Numbered from the stretch's first letter, positions 1 to 11,642 are shown. The stretch: DNA of 64,000 nucleotides from Verrucomicrobiota bacterium (GCA_026397725.1 JAPLUI010000242.1:1-64000), one strand, 5' to 3'. The notes: a model not told the origin generated them from the letters alone. A program made the numbers and translations.

Positions 1-1626
1 GAACGGCATCGGCATGTAGGTCAGGCCGTCGCTCGCAAAGACTTCCAGTCCCGTCCGGTCGCAGTAGAGGGTGAGCCGCTGTTTGCCATCGCGCAACGGT
101 GCCGACGCGCGATGATCATTCACGGCGAGTTCCTGTTTCTTCGCGTCATAGACAATCGTCGCCCCGCGCACGGTGAAAGCCACTTCACTCGCATCGCCCG
201 GCTCGAACTCGGCACGCAGTTCCACCAGTTCGGCATTCACGTCCGCCAGCGGATTGGGGCTGTCGGAATTCAAGGTCATTGGGGCAAGTTTGTGCGTTCT
301 GACGCGTAATGCCTCCAGTTCCTTCACCGGTGTCCAGGTCAGGCGCGGGCCTTCGGATGTGCCTGCCAGCTTGAGTTCGAGCGGGATCGTCATGGACTGG
401 TTGAAGGGCATGCCCTTGGTTTCCGTCTGGAACCAGCCGATTTGAACGCGGCGACCGTCCTGCTTCGGAATGTCGCTAAAGGTCTGCGCCGCGTAAAAAC
501 CCTTCCCGCGATGGCCCAGGAGCTTGGCCGTTTCCGGCGTGAACTTCGTCCCGTCGAACGTGCCGATCATGTATTCGCTGCTCCCAGCGGTAAGCACCCA
601 TTTTTTGTTGGTCGCGTCGCCATCCACCGGCAGTTCGAAGAGATCCGGACACTCGGAGAAGCCGTCAACTTGGCTCATCACGGTCCAGTCTTTCAGATTG
701 GTCGAACTGAGGAAGTGGATTGTATTGGCATTGTTGAGGCTGACGTAGAGGCACATCACCCATTTCTGTTCAGGCGCATACCAAAAGACCTTCGGGTCGC
801 GGTTGCCGCGAGTAATTTGCTTCACCACCGGATTGCCGGAGTATTTCGTGTAGGTCCGTCCATCCGTGCTGAAGGCGAGGCACTGCAAGGTGGGATTTCC
901 CGCCGACGTATAGATGAGCACATGCGCGGGCCGACCCGGCTTGCCGAAGCCGCTTGAATTTTCCCAATCCACCACCGCGCTGCCGCTATACATCGTCCTC
1001 AGATTGAGATCCTCCGGCGTGATCGCGTCGGACAGTTCCTGCCAGTGAACCAGATCGCGGCTCACGGCGTGCCCCCAATGCATGTTGCCCCAGCCCCACC
1101 CGTAGGGATTGTGTTGGTAGAAGAGATGATACTCGCCACGGTAGAACGACAAGCCGTTGGGGTCGTTGTTCCATCCGCGCTGCGGTGAAAAATGAAACTG
1201 CCCGCGCAAAGGCTCGTGATACAGATTATCCGCGCCTTGAATGGAATCGCTCGGTTCAATCAAACTCAACGCGGTGGAACCTTCCGGCGGCTTGTCCACC
1301 TGCAGCGTGACGGTCTTCCCGTGCCACGCGCTGACATCCATGAAGGCCCACCAGTCGGGTGCGTCGTCGGCCAGTTCAATGTCGCTCCTCACCTCGGCCT
1401 TGCCGTCCACCAGAGTGGTGACTACCCGCTTGGGTGCGCCGTTCTTGATGGGTAAGTTAAGATAACGGTTCTCGATCTTAAACTCGCGCTGGGCGTTTGC
1501 GAGCATTGCCGGCGGTTGGCGGTCGCTTTGGACAATGTTGGTTTCCGCTGCGCCGGCCAGGGCGGCACCGAGGTGAAGCGTCAAGGCGACGCCGATGACG
1601 GACCCGAAGAAGATGCGAGCTTTCAT
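1..1626 (-). CDS. GH32 glycosidase (levanase/invertase type), copy 1, C-terminus cut by window edge
   Basis: This is an exported beta-fructosidase-type enzyme of family GH32, expected to hydrolyse fructans or sucrose. The reading frame starts at ATG 1626 with a signal peptide ending in an Ala-rich stretch near residue 24, and it is open to base 1. The family motifs are present: NDPNG with the nucleophile Asp near residue 154, RDP near 275, and the EC acid/base motif (SECPDLF) near 325. A linker and most of the C-terminal beta-sandwich follow. By comparison with the neighbouring copy about 35 residues are missing beyond the window. Copy 2 lies 38 bp upstream on the same strand and is highly similar in DNA, so this is a tandem duplication. 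Unlike copy 2, the linker at 139-226 is intact here. Confidence 0.85.
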   Translation of the reverse strand, partial: MKARIFFGSVIGVALTLHLGAALAGAAETNIVQSDRQPPAMLANAQREFKIENRYLNLPIKNGAPKRVVTTLVDGKAEVRSDIELADDAPDWWAFMDVSAWHGKTVTLQVDKPPEGSTALSLIEPSDSIQGADNLYHEPLRGQFHFSPQRGWNNDPNGLSFYRGEYHLFYQHNPYGWGWGNMHWGHAVSRDLVHWQELSDAITPEDLNLRTMYSGSAVVDWENSSGFGKPGRPAHVLIYTSAGNPTLQCLAFSTDGRTYTKYSGNPVVKQITRGNRDPKVFWYAPEQKWVMCLYVSLNNANTIHFLSSTNLKDWTVMSQVDGFSECPDLFELPVDGDATNKKWVLTAGSSEYMIGTFDGTKFTPETAKLLGHRGKGFYAAQTFSDIPKQDGRRVQIGWFQTETKGMPFNQSMTIPLELKLAGTSEGPRLTWTPVKELEALRVRTHKLAPMTLNSDSPNPLADVNAELVELRAEFEPGDASEVAFTVRGATIVYDAKKQELAVNDHRASAPLRDGKQRLTLYCDRTGLEVFASDGLTYMPMPF

Positions 1627-1664
1627 ATGGCTGGTTGTGGGTGTGGGTGTTGATAGCAATCGTT

Positions 1665-3355
1665 CTAAGGTGTTTCCCAGGCGGACTTGAGTTCGTAAAC
1701 CCTGAGCGAATTGATTTTCGCGCTACCGCCTCTGGCCTGAACTCCGACCGTGAGATCGTCGGCTTTCGACTGGAACGGCATCGGCATGTAGGTCAGGCCG
1801 TCGCTCGCAAAGACTTCCAGTCCCGTCCGGTCGCAGTAGAGGGTGAGCCGCTGTTTGCCATCGCGCAACGGTGCCGACGCGCGATGATCATTCACGGCGA
1901 GTTCCTGTTTAGTTCGGCTTTCACGTCCGCCAGCGGATTGGGGCTTTCAGGCTTCAAGGTCATCGGGGCAAGTTTGTGCGTTCTGACGCGTAATGCCTCC
2001 AGTTCCTTCACCGGTGTCCAGGTCAGGCGCGGGCCGTCCGGGGTGGTGGTGAGCTTCAATTCCACAGGAATGGTCATGGAGTTGTTGAAGGACATCCCCT
2101 TCGTTTCGGTCCGAAACCAGCCGACCTGGATGCGGCGCCCGTCGAGCTTCGGGATATCGCTAAAGGTCTGAGCCGCGTAAAATCCTTTTCCACGCTGGCC
2201 CCCGAGCCTGCTCTGCTCCGGCGTGAACCTGGTCCCGTCGTAGGTGCCAATGGCGTAAGCGCTGTCGGCGGCGGTGAGCACCCACTTCTTATTCGCAGCT
2301 TCGCCATCGACCGGCAGTTCGAAGAGATCCGGACACTCATAGAGGAAATTACCCCCTTCGTCGCCAGCCTTGGTGACGCTGGCCAGGGTCCAGTCGCGCA
2401 GGTTCGGTGAGGTCAAAAAGTGAATCGTGTGCTTCGTATCCCTCCGGCGCGATTCTGGAAAACCGACGTAGAGCGCCATCACCCATTGCTTCGTAGGTTC
2501 ATACCAAATGACCTTCGGGTCACGGTTGCCAACGGTGATTTGTTTTAGAACGGGATTGCCGCTGAACTTGATGAACTGGCGCCCGTCGGTGCTGTAGGCG
2601 AGGCACTGCACGGCGGGATTGCCGGTGCCGGGGAAGCTGCCAGCCGCGGTGTAGATCAGCACGAGCGGCGGCTTGCCGTCTTTGCCGAATCCGCTGGTGT
2701 TGTTCCAATCCACCACGGCGCTACCGCTGAACATCGGGCCCATCTCGTCCGGCGCGAGCGCATCGCCCAGTTCCTCCCAATGCACCAGATCGCGACTCAC
2801 GGCGTGACCCCAGTGCATATTGCCTATCGTAGCAAGCCAGCAATAGGGACTGTGCTGATAGAAGAGATGATACTCGCCATCGAAATAGACCAGCCCGTTG
2901 GGGTCGTTATTCCAACCGCGACGCGACGAGAAATGAAACTGCCCGCGCAACGGCTCGTGATACAGATTCTCCGCGCCTTTAATGGAATCGCTTTGTTCAA
3001 TCGAACCGAGCGCCGTGGAATCGGAGGGCAGCGCGTCCACCCGCAACGTGACGGTCTGGCCGCGCCACGCGCTGACATCCATGAAGGCCCACCAGTCGGG
3101 TGCGTCGTCGGCTAGTTCGATGTCGTTCCTCACCTCGACCTTCCCGTCCACCAGCGTGGTGACTCGCCGCTTGGGCGCACCGTTCTTGATGGGCAAGTTA
3201 AGGTAACGCCTCTCGATTCTGAACTCGCGATGGGCGTTTACGAGGATGGCCGCCGCTTGGCGGTCGGGCGGGACGATGTCGGTTTCCGCAGCACTGGCCA
3301 AGGCTGCTCCAAAGTGAAGCGTCAAGGCTCCGGTGAGGAGGGTGATAAGTTTCAT
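1665..3355 (-). pseudogene. GH32 glycosidase copy 2, frameshifted by an 88-bp deletion
   Basis: This is the tandem paralogue of the neighbouring GH32 gene. The first ORF (3355-1892, 487 residues) has a signal peptide, NDPNG at 150-154, FSGSAV near 209, RDP at 278-280 and EC at 340-341, so the catalytic propeller is complete. It stops early with AELNRNSP. The C-terminal beta-sandwich continues in another frame at 1895-1665, from a GTG overlapping the TGA. Alignment with copy 1 shows that the 88 bases at 139-226 are absent here between 1910 and 1911, which shifts the frame. An isolated propeller could still fold, but GH32 enzymes normally need both modules, so I infer loss or reduction of function. 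The start is ATG 3355. Confidence 0.85.
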
Positions 3356-3381
3356 GTTTCTTGCTGTTTGAACTGGGCTGA

Positions 3382-5589
3382 TCAGTGATTAGGAATTGGC
3401 CGCAAGACATCTCCAACGGGGTACACCACAACATCTTTCTCGCGTTCATGTGGACTGACGATGAGTTTCTTGATCTTGCCCACCCGGAAGCTGCACTCGA
3501 TCGTCGTTTGGTTCGGGGCGTGGAGTTTGAAGTCAACGTCCCAGTCCTTCGGCCAGGCCGGCAGCAGCAGGATGCGGTCACCGATCGTTTGCATCAACAT
3601 CTCCTGCAGGCCAATCATTCCGCTGCCACCCCAGTTGTGATCCGGCACCCAGTCGTGGCCCGGCCCCCAGAAAGTGGGGAAACGACGCGGGCTGTTCTCG
3701 AGCTTGCGCACGTTGTAATCCGCCGCTTCGGCAGTTAATCCCATGCGGGCAAAGAAGATTCCATCCTGATGCCAGCTCTGCACCATGTTCTTCGCGAAGG
3801 TGCCGTGCTTCCAAGTGTTGCGGAAAACCTCCATGTCGTCGCGCCCCAACGCAAAGCGGTCAAAGGGAAAGAGCGGATAGAACTGCGGACATTCACTGTT
3901 CGCATAGCGCTGCCAGCTTTCGGCCGGCTGAAGAATGCGATTCCCTTGTTCCTCTCCGTAGGGGTAAGCAGGCAACCGCTTCAGATAGGCCCGGTAATAG
4001 CGCTTGTCCGTGGGAGTCACCAAGCGGTCATCAAGGGCCAGCAAGGATTCCAAACACGCGGACAGACCGGCAATCAGATCGCTGGGGTTGCGAGCACCCC
4101 GATAGGATTCGCAGGACGTGGACGGGAAGATTACCAAGCGGCCATTGGCATCCAGTGGTTGCCCAGAGCGGAGCCGCCAGCAGGCCTGATAATGCTCATC
4201 AAAGAATCGCACCGCCTGCCGGATAAAGGGCAGGTCGGGCTGGAGGTCACCGCCGAAAAAGCGATGGTGCTCCAGCATCATATAGGCAAACTCGAGTTGG
4301 GACTCCCAATGGTAGGAAGCCGCGCCGTTTGCTTGCACGCCACGTTCCACCAAGAGCCGCTGGTTCTGCGCCGTAAAGCTGCCGCCGCCCCAAGCCCGCC
4401 AGTCCGGACCATACGGTTGGCCACCCACCAACGACGAGTCGAAAGTGAAATTGCCGCCGTTGAATTTCGTCGGGTATTCGCCGCGCACATTGCAGCCCAG
4501 TTGATACCGGAACAGTTGGTAGTTGCGGGCGATCTGCCACCGCTTGTCGTTTTCATCGGGTTGGTCCGGGGCGATGACGATATGGCTGCGCCGCCAGAAA
4601 TTTGCCCACCATTGAACAGTCGCTTGCCGAGCGTCCTTGAGGCTGGGCTTCCGAGCCGCATTCTCGGCGGCGAGCGCGTCTTGCCACTGCTTGAGGGTGT
4701 CGGTCTGAGCCACATGCGTAACGACCTGCAGGTGGTGCTCCCGCGCAGTCCGGGCGGACTTCAAACGCCAGGCCTTGAAGGGGGTGTGCTGATAATTCCC
4801 CTCCGCCGTGCCGTCGTCCACAAATCCGTTGCCGGACATCACACCCCCAAAGGTGCGGCCCTTTTGGGTGTTCACCAGTTGGTCCCTGTCCTTCTGCAAG
4901 CCCTGCTGGCGCACGATGTAATCGAACAGCAACTTGTCGTCCTGATTGCGGTGACGGAAACACACCGCGTTGCCTTCGTGGCGCACGTCGTCCCGATAGC
5001 GAATGATCTCGCCCGGATACGTTTCCCAGCTAAAGCAGCCGAAGCGCGCCCCTTTGCCTGGGTTTTCCGGCAGAATCTTGTCTGCCATGCGCCAGTTCTC
5101 GTAGGCGGCGTTCACGACCACCGGCTGGCTGGCCTCAATCTCGACATGCACCACCGATCGATGCACCTCGACCCAGACCTTGATCGTTGTTTGCAACCCC
5201 GCCAGTTCGCCGGCGATCTCGACATAGCCTTCGCGCAGTTTGAGTTCCTGCCGGAATGTCGCACCCGCGGCGAATGGATTGGGATCCAGCCGCACCCGCA
5301 GCCGACCTAGTTTTAGATATTCATTGTTCTCGTCGAAACAGCCGCTGCGCTGCAGATAACAGAGCATTTCACCGTTCTCCACCCAGACATTGAGACCCAG
5401 ATCGCCGCCGCCGCAGGGCATGGACTCACTGGCGTTCAGGCTCGGCTTGGTCCAGACAACATGGTAAGGCTTGAGCCACTCCAAATCATCCGCCGCGGAG
5501 GGCCGCAGCAGTTCGGACGGCGACGCGTGCACGGCGGTGAGCAACGCGCCCGACAGCAGGATTCCCCTGGTGAAGACCCCGCTGTTCAT
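3382..5589 (-). CDS. DUF5703-type glycoside hydrolase-like exported protein
   Basis: A 735-residue exported protein. A signal peptide (ending near VHAS) is followed by an N-terminal beta domain with the DUF5703 pattern: VVWTKPS, SMPCGGGDLGLNVW, then DENNEYLKLGR. The remainder looks like an alpha/alpha-barrel of the kind found in GH95-like clans, with Trp- and Glu-rich segments (ESQLEFAYMMLEHHRF, FPSTSCES). The substrate is unknown; the neighbours suggest plant polysaccharide. The ATG at 5589 overlaps the TGA of the upstream gene by one base (TGATG), so the two are likely translationally coupled. A GTG one codon earlier is also possible but lies inside the upstream gene. Confidence 0.7.
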   Translation of the reverse strand: MNSGVFTRGILLSGALLTAVHASPSELLRPSAADDLEWLKPYHVVWTKPSLNASESMPCGGGDLGLNVWVENGEMLCYLQRSGCFDENNEYLKLGRLRVRLDPNPFAAGATFRQELKLREGYVEIAGELAGLQTTIKVWVEVHRSVVHVEIEASQPVVVNAAYENWRMADKILPENPGKGARFGCFSWETYPGEIIRYRDDVRHEGNAVCFRHRNQDDKLLFDYIVRQQGLQKDRDQLVNTQKGRTFGGVMSGNGFVDDGTAEGNYQHTPFKAWRLKSARTAREHHLQVVTHVAQTDTLKQWQDALAAENAARKPSLKDARQATVQWWANFWRRSHIVIAPDQPDENDKRWQIARNYQLFRYQLGCNVRGEYPTKFNGGNFTFDSSLVGGQPYGPDWRAWGGGSFTAQNQRLLVERGVQANGAASYHWESQLEFAYMMLEHHRFFGGDLQPDLPFIRQAVRFFDEHYQACWRLRSGQPLDANGRLVIFPSTSCESYRGARNPSDLIAGLSACLESLLALDDRLVTPTDKRYYRAYLKRLPAYPYGEEQGNRILQPAESWQRYANSECPQFYPLFPFDRFALGRDDMEVFRNTWKHGTFAKNMVQSWHQDGIFFARMGLTAEAADYNVRKLENSPRRFPTFWGPGHDWVPDHNWGGSGMIGLQEMLMQTIGDRILLLPAWPKDWDVDFKLHAPNQTTIECSFRVGKIKKLIVSPHEREKDVVVYPVGDVLRPIPNH

Positions 5590-7064
5590 CACCTTTCGCT
5601 TTCCGGCAATCCGGGGCAGTTGCGCGTCGTCAGGTTCTTGACGTTGGTCTGGCGCAGCGTGGCAACTCCCGCCGGCTTCGGTGCCTCGAAACCATCGAGC
5701 GTGAACCCGTCCACGTCGGACGCGACGATGGATGGGCGTTCATCCGGGTGTTCAAATTCGCACTGCACATTTTTGAAGACCAGGTTTTTGGCATGGCGGA
5801 TGTAGAAACCCGCCGCCGGTCGCCGCCCCAGGTTGCGCGGCGAAAAACCCTCCGGATGCAGCGGCGGCACAATGTCGGCTTCGGATGCCAGCCCCCCTCC
5901 CGGATAGGTGATCTTCACATTCTCTATCGTAACATTCTCGATGCTCGATTCCGGCAGGCCGGAAATCGTGCTGGTAAACACCGTCTTTTCCCGTGCTGGC
6001 ACGCCTTTGGCGGTCACGTTCATGAGATGGACATTCTTGATCTTGCCGATTTTTTTGTTTGGATCGCCGCTGCGCAGACGGTCTGAGATGAACATGAAAA
6101 TCGGCGACGCCGAGCCGCGAATGACAATGTTGCGGAAATTCACGCCGTCAATGACGCCGCCATCATTCATGCTCATGCCAATGCCAGCCTTCCCTGCGAA
6201 ACCGACCTCGATGTTCCAGAAATTGCAGTTGCGGAAATCACCGGCCGTTTCGGAGCCGAACTGCAATGCGTTGCACCGGGATTCCAGATAGCAGTCCCAG
6301 ACATAAATGTTCTCAGTCAATATCTTCCGGCCCAGCGCGTAATCACTTTTCACTCCGATGGTGTCGTCCGCGCAATCGGTGAAGCGGCAATTGCTGATCT
6401 GCACGTTGCGGCAGCCCATCAGGTCCACGCCGTCCCGCGATTGGTTGATGCGAATATTGTCCATGGTGACGTTCTCGCAATCGTTCAGCAGATAGATGAA
6501 GTGACCGCCTTTCTCGTCGTGCGTAACATTCCTGAACAGAAGGTTCTTCCCCATGACGACCGTCACGAGTTTGTCCCCGCCTTTTGGAGAGTCACCTCGG
6601 ATGATTGAGCCGCCGTTGAGTTTGCCACCTTCAATGGCGAAATTCTCAATGTTTTCCCCCCACATGAGCGAATTATGGAAGTGGCTGTGGCCGAAGTCCT
6701 GATACTGGTCGAACGGATTCGGCTCCGGGGGGTCGAAGTTTTCCATCGGTCCGCCGAAGATCACCGCCGCTTGGTCCAACAGCAGTCGGACGTTGCTCAT
6801 GATATGAATGGACGCGGCGGAGTATTTCCCCGCCGGGAAGTGTACCGTGCCGCCACCGCCGCCGCTGCACGCGGCGATGGCTTTATTGATGGCAGGAGTG
6901 TCGTTGGTGACGCCGTCGCCCTCGGCGCCGAAATCCTTCACTTGGTATATCTTGTCGGGAAATTTCGGGATTGGGAAATTCGGTGGGGTGCAGGGATTTT
7001 CCGCAGCGTGAACCGGCTGCAGGGCCAGGCCAACAGCAAGTGCAAGTGACGATATTTGGTTCAT
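5589..7064 (-). CDS. GH28-like polygalacturonase / right-handed beta-helix protein
   Basis: An exported protein with an N-terminal pectate-lyase-superfamily start (VKDFGAEGDGVTNDTPAI) followed by beta-helix coils. GH28 motif I appears as SRDGVD and motif II as ADDTIGVKS, giving the acidic residues expected for pectin hydrolysis. The GHG and RIK motifs are not recognisable: the corresponding stretch reads AGIGMSMNDGG. It may therefore be a divergent GH28 or a related beta-helix enzyme. I start it at ATG 7064, which begins a clean signal peptide (MNQISSLALAVG). The longer in-frame start at 7130 would run into the upstream gene. It is coupled to the DUF5703 gene downstream and lies in the same minus-strand run as the LamG, GH32 and GH88 genes. 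Confidence 0.75.
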   Translation of the reverse strand: MNQISSLALAVGLALQPVHAAENPCTPPNFPIPKFPDKIYQVKDFGAEGDGVTNDTPAINKAIAACSGGGGGTVHFPAGKYSAASIHIMSNVRLLLDQAAVIFGGPMENFDPPEPNPFDQYQDFGHSHFHNSLMWGENIENFAIEGGKLNGGSIIRGDSPKGGDKLVTVVMGKNLLFRNVTHDEKGGHFIYLLNDCENVTMDNIRINQSRDGVDLMGCRNVQISNCRFTDCADDTIGVKSDYALGRKILTENIYVWDCYLESRCNALQFGSETAGDFRNCNFWNIEVGFAGKAGIGMSMNDGGVIDGVNFRNIVIRGSASPIFMFISDRLRSGDPNKKIGKIKNVHLMNVTAKGVPAREKTVFTSTISGLPESSIENVTIENVKITYPGGGLASEADIVPPLHPEGFSPRNLGRRPAAGFYIRHAKNLVFKNVQCEFEHPDERPSIVASDVDGFTLDGFEAPKPAGVATLRQTNVKNLTTRNCPGLPESER

Positions 7065-7126
7065 TGTGCGGGGTGCCGGTATTTGTTGATGCTCTTTGGA
7101 AACGACCCGTGAGACGCTGCCCAACC

Positions 7127-10100
7127 TCACGGAGTATACTGGAGGCGGCCGAAGATTCTGGGTTCGCTTCCCATTGGTATGCTAATCGTGACGAGGTCCG
7201 GGGCGGTGCCTTGCTCGTCAACCGAAATGATTACTCCGTTGACTCCGTCCACCAATGTCGCCCAATTCGTCAAGTCCGTGCTGGACTGTGGAACAATGTT
7301 GAGGAATTCGGCATCATCCCGGCGCAAGTATGTCAGCACGAAGTTTCCACCAACTACGCTCGGCTGGATGTGCGGTGCGTCACCGGCCAGTGGATTTCCG
7401 TCCAGGAAAAATTCCAAGACGTTGGCCACTCCATCGCCATCTGGATCGGCGGTCGAGGCAGGATCGGTGGGGGAACCGGGACCACCCGTGAGCCCTTTGG
7501 AGTAAGCCCAGTCATCGTAAGGTGAGATAACGGCCCGGCCGGCGCCGCCGTTCCACAACTGGCCAATCTCGGCCGCCGACAAGGCGCGACCCCAGATCGC
7601 CACATCGTCAATTTTGCCCGGCCACTGACGGGCCATTGGTGCGTTATTATAGGGATTCGAATTACCCGGGTTGTTGCCGATCAGCAAGGGCGTAGCCACG
7701 TTTTCCAAGTTGGGTGCGTAGCCGGTCATCACCTTGGCTCCGTCGTACCAGAACTCGGTATGTTTGTTATCCGCGATCAGGGCAATGTGGTGCCAGACCG
7801 CCGGGTCAGTGGCCGGAACGACAGCGGGCATGTCCACACTGAGGCCGTTGCCAACATTGTACCAGAGCCAGGGGTTGCCGCCGGCGTGAGCGATGCGCCA
7901 AGTGTTACCGTCGCCCTTGGCGATTAGCGTCTTCCAATCCCAATTACCACCCGCGGGCGTTGTGTCCTGCGTGAACCACATCGAAACCGTCCAGAACTGC
8001 GGTCCGTTGAGGACCGGAAGGAAGTCAAACGCGTTTTCGGCACCGTTGACCAGGAGATGGCCCGACCCATTGAACCGGGCCGAGTTCCCGAATTTACCCG
8101 GGGCGGAAACGACACCCGAGCCTTGGACCGTCGTGGTGAACCCGTTCACGCCGCTGTTGACGGCGTTGAAGTCGGCATCCATCGGGAAATACGCCAGCAT
8201 TCCGAAACCGAATCCCAGGTCGGCGACCAGGGGTGGGTATCCCAAGGCGAGTTCCACGTTGTCCGGCATCCCATCGCCGTCCGTGTCTGCCAGGGCAGGA
8301 TTTGTCAGATAGGTGTTGACCTCCTGGCTATCCGTCAACCCATCTCCGTCGGTGTCAACCAGAAGCGGATTTGATCCTGCGGTGAACTCCCGCCCGTCAT
8401 CCAACCCGTCTCCGTCCGTATCGGCAACCTTTGGATCGGTTGCATGGGACTGGAATTCCTGGAGATTGGTTAGTCCGTCGCCATCTGCATCGGCGGCGGC
8501 ATCATCGGTGTTCGGATCGAGTCCGAATTGCTTTTCCCACCAGTCGGGCATGCCGTCGCCGTCCGTGTCCGCACCGATCAGCGTGTCAATGGCAGTTCCG
8601 ATGCCGGAGTTGTAGATACTCGCAATCTCCGTCGGGGACAACGCGCGGCGCCAGATTCCCACATCGTCGATCTGTCCTTTCCACCTGCGGTTGAGGGCAC
8701 CGGAGTTTTCGCCGATGAACAGGCGCTTGTCGGAGTTCCGCAGGTTAGGGACCGTGCCGCTCTGCTGGAGCACACCGTCAACCCAGAGTTCGGCGGTGTT
8801 TAGATACTTGGAGACCAGGACCACATGATGCCAGACATTCGTGTCAATGGTTGGGTAGCCGGCACCACCACCGACAACCGCAAGATCGCCGCCGCCGCCG
8901 TTGGCTTGAAAGAAGTTGTTGGTGCCGTTGCGGGTGATGCGCCAGGTGTCCGTGTAATCTCCCTTGGCGATCAGGCATTGGTTGCTGGTGTCCAGAGCGC
9001 TGGCCTTGCACCACAGCGAGACGGTCATGGACTGGGCACCGCCTTGGAAGTCAAAGACGTTTTCCATCCCATTGACGCTGAGATAGCCCGCTCCGGTCAA
9101 CGTGGCCGCGTTGCCGAATTTGCCGGTGGTTCTGGTGACTGTGCCCACCGGGCTCGCGGTGACGGTATTGGCCCTGACCGGGAGCGCATTGTTGTAGAAT
9201 GCCTGATTCACTCCGCTGTTGAAGTCATTATCCATGGGCATGTTCAGCACCAGTCCGAAATCCAGTCCGGTGTTGGCAACTGCCGGGTTGGTGCCCAGGA
9301 CGAGTTCCACAGGGTCATTGATGCCATCGCCGTCGGAGTCCTTGCGGGTCGGATTCGTCCCGTAGGTGTTGATCTCCTGGCCATCCGTCAGCCCATCGCC
9401 ATCGGTGTCCGCAACGAGCGGATTGGATCCGGCCGCGAACTCCTGCCCGTCGGTCGCCCCATCACCATCCGTGTCAGCGACTTTCGGGTTTGCACCGTGG
9501 GCGTTGAATTCATTGATGTTAGTCAGTCCGTCGCCCTCAGGGTCGCCGTCAGCGCCATTGTCTCCGGTGGCGTCGTTCGGAGCGAGCCCATACTGGGTTT
9601 CCCACCAGTCCGGCAATCCGTCACCGTCCGTATCCACAAAGATCAGCGAGTCAATGACAGTCCCGGTGCCGGTGTTCCAGATCTGCCCGATCTCTGCCGC
9701 GGACAAAGCGCGCCGCCAGACCGCCACATCGTCGATTTTTCCGTTCCACTTGCGACCGGTTGACTGGGGATTTTCTCCGATGAACAAACGATATGTTGAG
9801 TTCCCCAAGCTGGAGGCCGCATTGGTACCCTTGAGCACACCATCCACCCAGAACTCAGCCCCTACACCCGGTCTGGCAACGAGCACCGCGTGGTGCCAAG
9901 TAGGGTCCGGCGGGCTGATGACCGGGGTGGTGGCCGAGGTGTCTCCCGAGCCACCATTGCCGGATAGATAGCTGTTGCCGCCGTTGCGGCTGATGCGGAA
10001 ATTGTTGCTATCCCCCTTGGAGATCAAAGTTTGCCAGTTACCGCTCCAAGCGTTCACCGTGAACCACAGGGAGACCGTCATGTTCTGGTTGTTGAGGAAA

Positions 10101-11503
10101 TCGAACAGGTTTTCATCCCCATTGACGCTGAGGTAACCGGCATTGCTTAAACTCAGCGCCTCCCCGAATTTGCCGCCGCCACCTGTGGTTAGGGGGGCCA
10201 CGCCGACCGGAGTCGCCGTCGCTGGACCGGGCGCAACCACGTTCACGCTGCTGTTGTAGTCTTTATCCAAAGGCAGATTCATGAGCAGCCCGAAACTGAA
10301 TCCCGTGTTGGCAACCAACGGATTGGTGAGGGTGATGCTGACTTCCGTGTAGTCGGTCGCGCCATCGCCATCCGTGTCCTTGAGGAGCGGATTCGTGAGG
10401 TAGGTGTTGATCTCCGCGCCATCCGACAACCCATCGCCGTCGGTGTCCGTCACGAGCGGATTGGTTCCAGCGGTGAACTCCTGTCCGTCCGTCGCCCCGT
10501 CGCCGTCCGTATCAGCAAGCTTCGGATTGGTGGCCCGTTGCCCGTTGTAGTTTTGGTATTCCTCAAGGTTGGTCCGCAGGTCGCCGTCGGGGTCACCGGC
10601 AGCGCCATTATCTCCGGTGGAGTCGTTTGGATTGAGCGCGTATAGATTCTCCCACCAATCCGGCAACCCGTCGCCATCGGTATCCAGAGCGGGCGTCTCC
10701 GCGATCACCGTGGCCAAATTCTTCCCATTCACGCTGCCTTTGGTGTAAATATTGCCAATTTCGGTGGGCGTCAGCACCCGGGTCCACATCGCCATATCGG
10801 CTATATCCCCGCCCCACGGACGATTTCCACCCGCGTTTTCTCCGATCAGCAACTCGTTCCAGGTAGTGTTGTTGCGGAGCACACCAGTCACAGGCTGGGA
10901 ACCAATCTGAACGCCATCCTGCCAAAATTGCTCGTTGCCGTTCACAGCATCGTTAATGCAAACAATATGGTGCCAGTTCCCATCATTCACGGGGTAAGCA
11001 GCGCCGCCTGAAACAGCCGTGGTGTTGGTGCCATTGCCACCCACAAATTCCAGCCAATTATTGTCGCCGGCACGGGCGAGCCGATAATTGGACGCGTCGT
11101 TACCGTGAGCGAAAACGGTCTCCCAGGTCTTGGTGAGATTGGTGATCCGGATCCAAACCGAGACCGAGAGGCTTTTCCCCGCCAGGAAGATGTCGGCAGT
11201 GGCCGGGACCGTGATGTAGCTGGGTTGGGTCGCGTTGTTACAGTGGACGAAATTGGTTGTCCCACCAGGCCCGCCGCTGGCCACCAGACTGGTCCCGGTC
11301 CCGGGCGTCCCGTTGTCTTGCGCGGTACTGCCAGCGCCAAACAACGTGGAGGCATGGTCATTGTAATCGGTCTGAAAGTCCCAGTAGTTCACCAATTTGG
11401 TGCCGAGATCCTGCCCAAAGGTGGCCATGGAGGAAGCGCCAAGGCCGCAGACCAAGGCGAGCAATAAACGACGATTTGATGATTCAATGGTTGATGATTT
11501 CAT
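7127..11503 (-). CDS. Giant exported protein with four LamG domains and DTDGDG calcium-loop blocks
   Basis: A 1458-residue exported protein. After a signal peptide (about 1-30) it alternates concanavalin A/LamG-like domains (roughly 35-260, 400-620, 760-985, 1115-1330) with thrombospondin type 3-like blocks rich in DTDGDGLPD and [13 protein letters not shown] repeats (roughly 272-397, 628-755, 993-1110). A C-terminal module follows with [13 protein letters not shown] and an ending FGRLQYTP. LamG folds commonly bind glycans, and the DxDxDG loops bind calcium. A role in attaching polysaccharide outside the cell is an inference from the GH28 gene 62 bp downstream. The internal modules are similar to each other in DNA, which suggests amplification by duplication. 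Confidence 0.85.
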   Translation of the reverse strand: MKSSTIESSNRRLLLALVCGLGASSMATFGQDLGTKLVNYWDFQTDYNDHASTLFGAGSTAQDNGTPGTGTSLVASGGPGGTTNFVHCNNATQPSYITVPATADIFLAGKSLSVSVWIRITNLTKTWETVFAHGNDASNYRLARAGDNNWLEFVGGNGTNTTAVSGGAAYPVNDGNWHHIVCINDAVNGNEQFWQDGVQIGSQPVTGVLRNNTTWNELLIGENAGGNRPWGGDIADMAMWTRVLTPTEIGNIYTKGSVNGKNLATVIAETPALDTDGDGLPDWWENLYALNPNDSTGDNGAAGDPDGDLRTNLEEYQNYNGQRATNPKLADTDGDGATDGQEFTAGTNPLVTDTDGDGLSDGAEINTYLTNPLLKDTDGDGATDYTEVSITLTNPLVANTGFSFGLLMNLPLDKDYNSSVNVVAPGPATATPVGVAPLTTGGGGKFGEALSLSNAGYLSVNGDENLFDFLNNQNMTVSLWFTVNAWSGNWQTLISKGDSNNFRISRNGGNSYLSGNGGSGDTSATTPVISPPDPTWHHAVLVARPGVGAEFWVDGVLKGTNAASSLGNSTYRLFIGENPQSTGRKWNGKIDDVAVWRRALSAAEIGQIWNTGTGTVIDSLIFVDTDGDGLPDWWETQYGLAPNDATGDNGADGDPEGDGLTNINEFNAHGANPKVADTDGDGATDGQEFAAGSNPLVADTDGDGLTDGQEINTYGTNPTRKDSDGDGINDPVELVLGTNPAVANTGLDFGLVLNMPMDNDFNSGVNQAFYNNALPVRANTVTASPVGTVTRTTGKFGNAATLTGAGYLSVNGMENVFDFQGGAQSMTVSLWCKASALDTSNQCLIAKGDYTDTWRITRNGTNNFFQANGGGGDLAVVGGGAGYPTIDTNVWHHVVLVSKYLNTAELWVDGVLQQSGTVPNLRNSDKRLFIGENSGALNRRWKGQIDDVGIWRRALSPTEIASIYNSGIGTAIDTLIGADTDGDGMPDWWEKQFGLDPNTDDAAADADGDGLTNLQEFQSHATDPKVADTDGDGLDDGREFTAGSNPLLVDTDGDGLTDSQEVNTYLTNPALADTDGDGMPDNVELALGYPPLVADLGFGFGMLAYFPMDADFNAVNSGVNGFTTTVQGSGVVSAPGKFGNSARFNGSGHLLVNGAENAFDFLPVLNGPQFWTVSMWFTQDTTPAGGNWDWKTLIAKGDGNTWRIAHAGGNPWLWYNVGNGLSVDMPAVVPATDPAVWHHIALIADNKHTEFWYDGAKVMTGYAPNLENVATPLLIGNNPGNSNPYNNAPMARQWPGKIDDVAIWGRALSAAEIGQLWNGGAGRAVISPYDDWAYSKGLTGGPGSPTDPASTADPDGDGVANVLEFFLDGNPLAGDAPHIQPSVVGGNFVLTYLRRDDAEFLNIVPQSSTDLTNWATLVDGVNGVIISVDEQGTAPDLVTISIPMGSEPRIFGRLQYTP

Positions 11504-11642
11504 GTTCGTTAGGAATTGGAGTTTGAACTATTCTGATGGGAATTTGCCGCTCAGGGTGGCGCAGAGTGCAATTCCCACTTGAACTCATTTCTCGGGATGT
11601 GGAAGAGAAAGCTGACTTACGCTGTTAAGCCGACCTGCAATG

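Noticed and set aside
3769..5310. 513-codon open frame on the plus strand
   Set aside because: It lies antisense to the DUF5703 gene, has no domain-like sequence, and arises from GC-rich codon bias.
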